This document shows, piece by piece, positions 33,330-44,900 of a stretch of 64,000 bases of DNA (within the stretch, counting starts at the first letter, position 1; each line of letters opens with the position of its first letter). Made by a program: the position numbers and the translations under genes. The notes beneath the pieces were generated by a model that was given only the letters and a program-made list of their open reading frames with translations, was not told where the DNA came from and did not search any database. Location of the stretch: contig NC_081340.1 in assembly GCF_022539665.2 (NCBI RefSeq), positions 5,145,357-5,209,356 on the forward strand. Reading direction: 5' to 3'. This DNA is from Daphnia carinata (lineage: Eukaryota; Arthropoda; Branchiopoda; Diplostraca; Daphniidae).

Positions 33330-35945
33330 TTTGGTCATTTTCCAAAATGAGATGCGACGATTTCTCTTCTATTACAGGTTGACGTAGGTAGGCTCTTGCG
33401 GCGACAGCTGGTTGATGAGCGTCGCCGCCGCCAGAACGGAATCTTCGACCGATGACGACAGATCAAACTGATGGTGATGTTGCGTCTGCTGATGCAGGAG
33501 ATGATTCAAATGATGCAGGGACTGTTGCTGTGTGTGCGCAGAGTCCACTAATGTCGTGTTGCCACTCTGCTGTTGCTGCTGTTTCATATGGTTGTTGAAA
33601 TTCTCCAGCGACAGGCCGGCAAAGTGGGCCATGGCTCCGTAATTGAAGGCCGCTGCCGCTGCTGCTGCTGCAGCCGCCGCAGCCGACGTCGGGGGTAAGA
33701 CGAGGACGCTGGCGGAGCTGCCACCGCGACCGCTTCCAGCGTGATGATCGCCGTAATGATGAGCCGCAATGCCATTGGCTGTTTGTCTGCTGTTGTTGAT
33801 GCTCGTCGTGTTGTTGTGGTTGACTGGCGTTGTAGACTGCGATGGCGGATGAACCGGCGTTGTCATCACTGGAACAATTGGCGACGGCACCGATGTGTTG
33901 TCAGTCGAACGCGAATGTCCGGGACTTTAAACATTTTTTTTTTGTGTGTGTGTTCGGCCGCAGGTGATGGTTGGACAATTTTTTTGTTTACAAGTTGTAG
34001 TTTACATATTGTGTTTGTTTTTTTTTTAAATATTTCGATACTCAAAATAGATTTGCATCAGCGTGTCTGCCAATGGGCGTCAAGTTAAACACGTCGTAAA
34101 GTGAATGGCTTTGAAAATTTTTGAATAAAAGTGACGTGTCTTGACGTTGGGGCAGACACACTGCACATTTTCTGACGTGCAAACACACACGACTTGAGAA
34201 TCAAACAATTCTTTCCTTTAAAATTGACTTTCAAAAAAATATATAGATATAAATCTAGAAAATGAAATTGAACAGAATGAAAACTAAAAAAAAAAAACTA
34301 AAAATAAAAATAAACTAAGAAAAGAAAAAAAAAAACGATACAGAAGATTAGGATTCTACGAAGGAGTTGGGTTTAGGTTTTTGGGGGTCTAGTGATTATC
34401 GACACGACGACGAGTAAAATCACCGACGGAATTTCAAAGAATAATAGGAAAAATAAAGAGTTACAAAACTAATAAAATCTTGTGTCCACACACACAAACA
34501 CACAGACGAAATCAAAAAGACGGACAAATCAAAAGAAAAAACAAAAACAAAATGATATCGTAACAAAAAGAAATAAAATAAAAGGGGGTAGGAGAAGGAC
34601 AACAACAACAAAGAAAAAAAAAACTCATCAAAAGTTATAATTATAATAACAAGGTCAACTTCTTTTTTTTTTTTTGTTTTCTTTCCATGATAATGTGTGG
34701 TGATTACAATGAAAATTATTCACAGAAACGAAAATAAAAAGAAAATGTTTTGCTTCTACAATAAATTCCGAAATTAAAAAATAGGAAGAAAACAAAGAAT
34801 GAAAGAAAAAAAAAAAAATAGTCAGATTGGGTTTACCTGCAAGGTTTGCACCACTGACTCTGCTGGTCGAGGCCGTATCGCGCCCGGCATTTCTTCATGT
34901 TGTTTCCTGCGTGATTGTTGCGCGTCGCACCAGAAGAAGAGCAAACAGCAACGAGAAATAAAAGAAAAAAAATACATTTAAGCCATCAATTTCATCATAA
35001 TTGCTTAAAAAAAAAAAAAAAAAAAAAATAATATTTGTTCAAGATTTGAAAAGGACAGCATGTAAAAGTGGTTTGTGTGTTAGGATTTAGGAAATAGATA
35101 GTTGAAAGGATTAAGAAAATTAATTTTTAAAAAAGAGATGGTTAGGGAAAATAGCGTGTCGGGAATTCGTGTGAACTTGTGTGTGTGTGTGTCTGGTAAA
35201 ATAAAAAATTAATTTGAAGTCTTTAGTTAGAGAACGAAACTACGGCCGTGACGGACATATTCTAAAAGGCATACTAAAACACAAAATGAATAGACAGCCA
35301 TTGTGCATGCATATCTAAACAGCAGTAGCTGAAACGACTGTTTTTTTAAAGAAAAATGCATATTATGGAAGAATAAACGCTGGAAAAATAACTGACAAGT
35401 AATTTCTATGAAATGTCTCGTGTGTTGAATTAGTGTTACATCTAGCGTCAGGTATATGTGTGTGTGTGGGAGATAATGGCGGCGCGGTGAGGTCGAAAAC
35501 AAAACAATAAAGAATACCGTAACAAGGGATGAAAACAAAACGAGATGACTACAAACAAACACACGGGGAGAGAGTGTGGGACTAGAAAATTGGATCATTT
35601 TTTTTTTTTTTTTTTTAAAGCTAATAGTGACCATGAATTCTACCGTGATGGAAGGGGATCGATTCCTGTTTTGCTTGTCTGGTCATTAACAATTGAAAAT
35701 CGCACCATTTCAAAAAAAAAAAAAAACTAAATCCTGAGGATTTAAAAAAAACAAACATAACAATAGTGAACAACAAAACGAAAACCAGTGCCAAAACAAA
35801 AACAAAAAAACACAAAAGAAGATGGAAAAAAAAAAAAAATCGTGGTGCAACAACAGTTCAGGTGGCCCCCAAATGGAACAAATAAGAAAACACGACCAGA
35901 AAAAAAAAAAAAAAAAAGAAAAACCACACACAGACACAAACAAAG

Positions 35946-35976
<31 letters not shown>

Positions 35977-36545
35977 CTTAAAAGGTTGGGGGGCTACACA
36001 CAAAAAGAACGGACAAATAACAAGAATCAAACGAAAAAAAAAAAAAAAAAGATTCTTTTTTTTTTTCGCTCTGAAAAGCATCAAGACAAGGAAAAAATGT
36101 TGTAACTACTACTGTACAGAAAGAGACTATACACGCAGAGACTATGTAGTTAAGAAAAGACTAAAGGCGATGGGGGAATGATTCACGACCGTATACAATC
36201 AAAGGTGAGTGCCAGGTAAAAATAAAAAAAAAAATAATTTTTTTTTTTTTTTTAAACGAATAAAATAAAAACAAGTCGAAGCTGCTGCATCAAGGCTATG
36301 AGTTTTTCTTTCGTTCTACATCGCGCTTTTTATCTCTTTTTTCAGTTGGATATAAAAAGACTTTTAGAAATCTTAAGGGAGAGAGAGAGAGAGAGAGAAA
36401 AACTATTTAATGCTAAACGAAAGAAGCCGAGAAGAACTGGTTTCCGTGACGGAGCGCACTCAATCCCGCTTCGTTTTATATCGAAAGGAGAGTTGAGTGG
36501 AAAAGAAGGGGGAGGGGATAATGTATAGGGAGGAAACACAAGAAC

Positions 36546-36581
<36 letters not shown>

Positions 36582-37860
36582 AATCAAATTCAAACAGGGG
36601 GAAATCAAATGGAAATAAATAAATTAGAGAGGAGAAAAAATGATAATAAGTGGGTAAGAGAAAAGGAGTGGGCGGACAGGTACGGTGATGGCTTGTGTTG
36701 GCTGCGCGCGGTTCATTTTTTTTTTTTTTTTACTTAAACAAATTTTTACTTTTGTACAATCCCAAAAAGAAAACAAAACGAAAAAAAAAATAGGGGAAAA
36801 TGAAATAAAAGAGAGGCAATGTCCGAACGATCAGCAAAATAAAAATGAAATAATAATTTTAAAAAATAGGATATTCTTTTAAAATGAAATCAAATATTTT
36901 TTTTTTTTTTTGGGATTTTGGTTTTTGGTGATGGTGGTAGTGACGGTGGTGTGTTTGTGTTTTTTTTTTTTTTTTTTTTTTTCAATTACCTCCGGCCTCG
37001 CTCGGTTTCTCCCGCCTTCGTTTCCTCTTCTTTCCCTGGGCGTAATTATCACGAGCCGTCCAGCCAGGATGCAGCTGCATGTGGACCTGCCGCTCTTTGC
37101 GTGCTAGCTCATAGTACTTGGACTGCTCCTCGCGGCCGAGAGCGTGCCACTGGGGTTCGACGAAAAGCCCGCGAAGATGTTTTGGATTTTTGTTCGTGTT
37201 TTTTTTTTTTTCCCAAATTTCAAACGCATCGACATTTGTCCGGTTGTTTTTTTTTGTTTGTTTGTTTGTTTGGTTTGTTGGTATTTTGTTGCAGCGATGA
37301 TCGTTTTTTTTTTTTGGAGATGTTTTTGGAGGATAAGGTGGGGGGGGGGGGGGGTGAAAGGATGGCGTGTGTCCAAAAAAGAAAAACAAAAGGTAGATCG
37401 GTCACAGAGGGACGAATGATATAATAAAAAAATATGCAACAGCGCAATTTTCGTGCGTTGTTCATAGTGGAAAACGATTGGTCACGTCATCAACCAATCG
37501 GGGGGAAAAAAAAAATAAAGAAAATAATTTTTCAACATAAATCAAACGGACAGGTGGGAGGGAGGAACAAACACAAGGAAAATAAAAAAAAAAAAAGATG
37601 GGAGAGAAAAAGAGAACCAAAGAACCGATCATTGATAAAGGAAATCGTGGGTTTTTTTTTTTGTTCAGGTTGCAATATTGCAGGATTTTTTTTTTTTTTA
37701 CGTAAAAGGTTCCAGGAAATTTGGAATAAAGAGGTCATAGATCGGGAAAAGAGACAAATAAAAAAGAAAATAAAAGAGGATAGTTAGTTTTTGATGTACG
37801 TTCCATCATTTGCCTCCCCAATATTTTAAAAAATTATAAATCCCTTCATTTATAAATAGC

Positions 37861-37891
<31 letters not shown>

Positions 37892-38930
37892 CCTCATCAA
37901 GAAAAAAATATTCCAGATGGAGAAAGAGAAAACAATCCGCGACACACAAGAGAGACGGAGAGATCAAAACACAATGAAAAAAATATAACACAATCAACAG
38001 CAGAAGACAACCGAGATGTTTTTGTTGTTTTTTTTTTTGGGTCGGACACGGGCTCGAGAGAAATGTATCGACGGCAACACCGCAATTGAATTCAAAAACA
38101 AATCATTTTGCATCCTGAAACCCCCTATAAAATTTCTTCCGCCACCCACTTCATTTGAAAAAAAAAAATAAAGCATCGTCGTTTTTTTAGTTAGGGATTC
38201 GTCGTCAGTGTTTTTCTTTTCATGTGCGTGTATGTGTGTGTGTGTATGTTGATGCAATAATAATAAAAAAAGTGATGAGCGTTAAAATAAAAGGAGAGAC
38301 AGAGCAGAGAGAGAAGTCTCAATCAAAAAAAAAATTTGGAAAGCAAAAAAAAAAAAAAAAAGATTTTTTTCGTTGTTGTTTGTGAGAGAGAGAAGGAGGA
38401 ACGCATCATCAACTGGATTTTTTTAAATACCTCCGTCAGCGGCTTTGTCGCGCTTGTTGCGCCGCTTGCGAGCGGCGCCCGACGCGACGCTGTCCCTCAT
38501 GGTCCAGTTGGGATAGAGCTGCATGTGCAGTTGACGTTGCTGGCGGGCCATCTCATAGTATCGCGATTGTTCTTCGCGGCTCAACGTGTGCCACTGTTTT
38601 TTTTTTGTTTTTTTTTGTTTTGTTTTGTTTTTTATTCGTGTTTTTTTTTTTTTTTTTTTCGATGGAGGGAATTCGAACGATGCGAAAAATAATAAAGGAC
38701 GACAATATCGTTGATTGTGTCCGGGGTAAAGAAAAAACAAAAAAAAAAAACAAACAAAAGATGGGGGAAACATTAAAACATTTGTTGTGTTGTGCCGTTA
38801 TTTTCTTAGATTTGCATCATAAGAAAAGCCCCAAACTGATAGCTATCATTCATTTTCATTTCCCTCCCAGTTCTTTTTTTTTTTTTCTTTGTTCTTCTTC
38901 TTATGACGTCTTGGAAAAAAGAAATGATAA

Positions 38931-38970
<40 letters not shown>

Positions 38971-41900
38971 CTAGAACTGCCAAGTTTCTTGATTGAAAAA
39001 TTACGAATCCATCAAAGCCCGTCCCCGAAATCATTTGGACGAAAACGGACGCAGACGAAAATAAAAATCGTAACGGAAAAGATCGAATAAATTAAAATAA
39101 AAAATAGCTAACCCGCCCATAAAACCCCCCCCCCCAAAAAAAAAGAAAAGAAAAGAGGGAACTTATTGTACATTATCTTCGTCGTTTTTTTTTTGTTGTT
39201 GTTGTTGTGCCCTTATTGTATACCCGTGATTTTCAATCAGACAAAAAAAAAAAAAAAAAAATCGGTTTGCTTGTTTAAGGAGGAGAGAAAGGGGCTTACC
39301 CGTCGGCCGAGGATTTGGTTGATGGCGGCACTCTCTTTGAGCGTGCATTCGGCTACCACTTTGGCCCGCATCTCCTTCATGTAGAGCATGAACGCGTTCA
39401 ACGGCTTCTTGATGTGCGGCTTCTTTTTCTCGGCGGCTGTAAAGTGTTTGCCAACAGACAACATAAATACATTTCTTTTCTCTTTATTTTCCGCCCACGT
39501 CTTCCAAACTTTTTTTTTTTTGTTTTTTTTGTTTGTTTGGACTCTTCTTTTTCAATTTTACCTTGGGAGGTGTTGTTATTATTAGGAGGCGTCGATTGCG
39601 TCGTCGACCTAGCGTCCGACTGCGTCGCCGAACTGCTGGCCGCTTTGGCGTCATTGTGTCCGCTTCTGTTTGTTTGTTTTGTTTTTTTCAGCGTAAAACA
39701 TTTTGAATTTGTAATTTTAAAATAATTCGAAGAAACATAGAAGGAAATAAAGAAAATGGTGTGTTGAGAAAATAGTCCGCTAGATGGCGTTAGCGTGAAC
39801 TTTCAGTCGATCCAATCAAGACTTTCTATTTTCTTTCCCCCATTTTTGCTAAAGTTTTAAGAAAGAAAAAAAAAAAAAAAAAGAAAACAGTTTTCTTTAC
39901 CTGTGATTCTGGTCGCCCAAGAGGCCCATAGAGAGTCCGGGCTCTTGTTTGACGCCGTGATGAAGACTGGACAAAGCGGCCGCATGGCCTGGACTCATCA
40001 ACGGATGACCGCCGTGCAATCCTGGGTGAGGCAACAAGCTCGGAGAAAACCTAAACACACATTTTTTCGATTCAGAAAAATGTTTTTTTTTTTTATTATT
40101 GTTTAGACATGTTGTTGTTGTTGCTGTCGTTCACATTATCAAAAGATCCGTTAACATTCCATTGAAATCACGATTCCCCAACCCTCATCCCCCCCCCCTC
40201 TCCATCTCTTTCCCAACAAGAGAAAGAGAAAAGGTTAAAAAAAGAAAAATACGTTTCTACCTTTTCTCTTTCGATAATTTAAATTCACGGGGTGCCATAA
40301 GAGGGGGTTAGTGGGGGTCTAAAAGGAAATGCGTTTCGGGGTAAAAAAAAAAAAAAAAAAAAAAAGAAAATATAAATCAGTTCCGTGTAGACCGCGAGGA
40401 ATTACTAATCAAAACGAGAAGAAGAAGAAGAGGGGGGAGGAATCATATTTATATACGTATAATAAGACCCTTTTTTTCTCATCTTTTGGTTTTCTAAAAA
40501 AAAAAAAAAAAAAAAATCTCTTTCTTGAAGATACAACTAAAAGGAAATTCTTGCGCTGTAAATCTTTTAAAAGAAAAAAAGAAAGATGAAGAATTCTTGA
40601 CATTGTACAAGGATCGTGTATAGATTTGCAGCGTCACTTTCGTTTCTTTCTTTCCCCCCCTTCCCCAAACTTTTTTTTTTAATGATTGATAATAGCCTAT
40701 AAAAATAAATTTTTTTTTTTCAAACTTAAGCACGAAATTTGATCGAAATCAAATCCGAAATGTGTTTTTTTTTTTTTTCTTTTTCGCGTTTGCGTGTACG
40801 GGGTGGTTTAGAAAAAAAAAAAAATGAAAAGATCTGTTTGTTGTGGGTTTGAATATCAACAGCCAACACAACACATCAGGAAGTTGATGGATGTTTGCTG
40901 CGCCTCCTCTTCCCACTTCTTTTTTTTTTTTTTTTACGGAAAAAAAAAAATACACAACAAGAAGGGTGGGAATACGAGGTGGTAGAGGGGGGGGGGGAAG
41001 ATGATGATGATGAAGAAGAAAATTGTCGCGTCATCTTGAATGTCTGCTTTTTTGATGATGAACACACAACAAGGAAAGAAGAGAGAAGAGTATCACGTTT
41101 CTCATCGGGAGGCGTGGCTTTCAAACTTTTTTTTTTTTTTTCCCGAAAAGCAAAAAAAAAAAAATGTTCGTTTCAAGTAAAAAAAAGAAAGACGATAACT
41201 GGGGAATCTCGAATTTGATCCTGTCTCAACAGCAAGTGAATATATAAACCCAATAGAAAAAAACTGCCACCAACACACACACACACACACACTCCTGTAT
41301 TATTATGACTCCATTTTTTTTTTTTTTTTTTTTTTCCTTATTTCTATTTTACCTAGGCAGTGATGCTGAGGGCAGTTGTAACCCGGCCGGATAAGGACTG
41401 CGGAATGCAGCTGCTGCGGATGAGATCGGATACATACCACCGTTGTGATGCCTATATATATACAACAACAATAAATATATTCCATTTTTTTTTTTTTTGG
41501 AACACACACATACAACAAACCACCACCATCTACTTTTATTCGAATTTCTTTAAAGGTTTAAATACGACACTTTTTCTTCGCCCCTACAGGTAGTGAATAA
41601 ATGGGCCTATTTTTTATTTCTCGTCGCAAACTCATTTTTCAATTTGACTCCCCCCCCCCCCCCCCCTTCTTACTAAAAAAAAAAAAAAATATTAAATTGT
41701 TTTTTATTTCTATATTTTTTAAGAAATCATTTTCTACCCTGCAATTAGGGAAACAAGCCACGGTGTCTGCGTGTGATGACGCTCTCCACAGGGGCGTACA
41801 AAAAAAAAAAAAACTTTGAATGGCCGTGGCTTTTGTGTGGGGAGGAATTAATCACCCAAGGAAATCCCAAAGCTTTTCTTCTTTTTTTAACGCAAAAAAA

Positions 41901-44900
41901 AAAAAAAAAAAAAAAATGGGGAGACTTAAAAAAAAAAAAAAAGAAATAGAAGACAAAAACTTACCAGGACGTCATCTGGGCCATTTCGGGACTCAGCATG
42001 GGGTACGGGTACTGGGTGGGGGCGAAGGAGTACATCGACGGCCGAGGAAGACCTACAAGAAAAACGACAGCAGTCGAATAGTAGCAAAAAAAAATAAAAT
42101 AAAAAATATATATTAGAAATTAATTTTTTTTCTAAACTTAATAACAACACTTTAATTCTAAATGTGATATACATTTAAAGAAAACATCGGTTTTTCCTGA
42201 TGAAAAAAAAAAAACCAACAAAACAAACCCACAAAGCAATCAACTTGTCGATTCATCACGACATTTTCACATTTAAATATTCAAAGTCCACGGGCGAAAT
42301 ACTGAGAACGGCCATCGAAAAAAAAAAAAACGTATTCTTTTTTAGCCCGCAAAAGAAAATGGAGAAACCGGATAAGACATTGCGGGAGGGAGGGAGAGAG
42401 AGAGAGAGAGAGCGCGCACGCGCAATCAGTTCATTAATCAAAAGTCTAGTCAGAATCCTTTTTAGAATACATTTTTTTTTTTTCAAACTCCAGCCCACAT
42501 TTCTAATTCAAAAAAACACACAGAGGGACCCAAGTGGGAGCCGCACATTTCAAAATCGATAACAAGACATTGTCCGTGTTCATTCTAGTGGCATTTCCTT
42601 TCGCATTTTTCCCTTTCTTTTCAACATTTCTAGACAACTTTACACGCACCGTACTCAGCGTTCATCATCATCATCATCATCATGGATATCGATTCATTGA
42701 CGGGGAAGGAGTGGGTGGGGGGGGGGAGACGGAACAAAAGCGAACCGGATCCTGATGACAACTCCCCTCTTCAGAAAAAAACCCAACGCTTTTCTTTTTT
42801 TTTTTTTTTTGGATCCATTTCTACGCATTCAAATGTACTTCAACTCTTTATTCACAACATCCAATTCTTTCGTTCTTTTATTATTTGGACAGTAGGGGGG
42901 GGGGGGGGTGATCTTCCAACTGGTAAGGGGTTGGGAGATTGTGCGGCTCTCTTTTGTCCCCGTGTCTTTTTTCTCTTGTTCCGATACGGTTCTCTCTCTC
43001 TCTCTCTCTCTCTCTTGACACAGAAGCAGCGCCCAGGACAAATTCGACGCTTTTTATCACCCAGTGAAATCACATACAAACGAGGAAAGGAAAAAAAAAA
43101 AAAAAAAAAAAAAAAACCATGGGAGATTGAAATGCTAAATTCGAACTGAAAAAACACGGCGTCATTGCAAAAGGGGGATTTAAATAAATAAATAAAATCC
43201 TTTTAAATTTAAAAAAAAAAAAAGAAAAGGGAATGAAAGAGGAACTTTACACACCACCGGAGAGCTTCTGTGTGTACAACAAGCAGAACGTGAACGAAAA
43301 AAAACTATTTTAAAGGCAAACCGTGAGCTAATAAAAAATTGATATTGCTGGTCGAATTTCCCAATGCCCAGGATCACTTTACGTCATTTTCATTGGAAAC
43401 CGATCCAACGCGTGTGGTCCAATTGCATTATATATTGAAATAAATAAAACACGCAACAAAAAAGAAAAAGGGAAAAGAAAAAAAAAAAAAAATCACGCCT
43501 TACCCATAGCTCCGGCCGTTTTCGGATCGAGTTGGTAAGGTGGAATGCCCATATGGGCCGGCGGTGGCTGGCCGAGCGGGTCGCCTCCTTGGTAAAAGAA
43601 CTGGAGCGATGATGCTGCCGCCGCCGCTGCTGCTGCGTGATGCGCTGCTGAACCTAAATGTCCCATCTTATTGCCCTTAAACAGAAAAAATCAAAGAGAA
43701 GGAAACAAAAAAAAAAAAGAAAAGAAAAACACACACAGAAAAAAAGAGCAAGTTAGTGTCGTTACAACAAAAGATCATTTTCTTTTTATTTTAGCTTTCT
43801 TTGATGTTATATGCAAAGCTGGCGGCAAAACGTACACACAAGCGGTTGATCTTAATGGAGCGTTAGCTTCATTTCGAATTCATCGCCACAACCCGAAAAT
43901 AGTTCCAAAAATATATACAAACACACACACACTCCGCCATCCGAAAGGGACACACGCAATTTTTCGTAACATTTCCAAAGTGAAACCGATAAAAAAAAAA
44001 AAAGATAGATCAGGTCGATTGAGTGAGCGCACCGTTTCACAATTGCAGAAGGGGAGAAATAGTGCCACACACATTGCTCGATCAGTGGTGCCCCCCCCCC
44101 CCCCCACTTAGATACGCACGACCCCTAAAAATAGGAAGGATTTCCTCGTATGTGTGTGTATCAAATGTTTTCATAGAGCGTCCGCACAAAAGAAAAACAG
44201 AGGCCAATTGGTGGTCCAGCTGCTGCCATGTACAAAAGATAACATTTGTACATAGTGAATAATAAAAAGAAAAGAGACCTTTATACATGATCGATATCCT
44301 TTTCCTCTCCCCTCTCTCCGTATACTTAACTGCACTTTTTGCCTCTCAAAGCGATGCGCCAACAATGTAATTACACCGAGCGCACGCGACATCCTCCCCA
44401 CTGAAATCATCATCCCCTACCCCGAAAAAAAAAAAAATAAATCTGGAAACTCAAAAAAAAAAAAAAAAAAAAAGTCGGAAAGGCGAAGGATGGAATCTCT
44501 TTGATCTTGTGTGACAAGCCCCGGTGTGCACCGGCCGAGGGTCGTCGCTGACATCTGCATAGGCAATCGACCGACTTATTTCCGAGCTGATGGCAATTGA
44601 CAATCACATCTACTCTCTCTCTCTCTCTCTCTCTCCCGCTCAAAGAGAAGACGGATCAATAGCCCAGAGACTAACATCAGGAACACACTTTTATTTTGAA
44701 ATTTCAACATTGAAATCCTCCCAACCTCCCCCCCGTCCTTTTTTTTTTTTTTGCTTACACGCCGAGAAAGAAAGAAAAAAACTCAATTTGCAAGGCAGAG
44801 TGAAATCAGACCCGGAGTGCACACGAAAAAAAAAAAAAAAAAAAAAGACCCTGTTTGAAATGCGAAACCTTTACACACCGTGTGTGTGTTAAATGTACAC

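Noticed and set aside
35788-36105. Lys-rich and Phe-rich frames throughout 28.5-61 kb
   Set aside because: Made of poly-A and poly-T runs in introns and intergenic DNA; frames appear on both strands at the same places.
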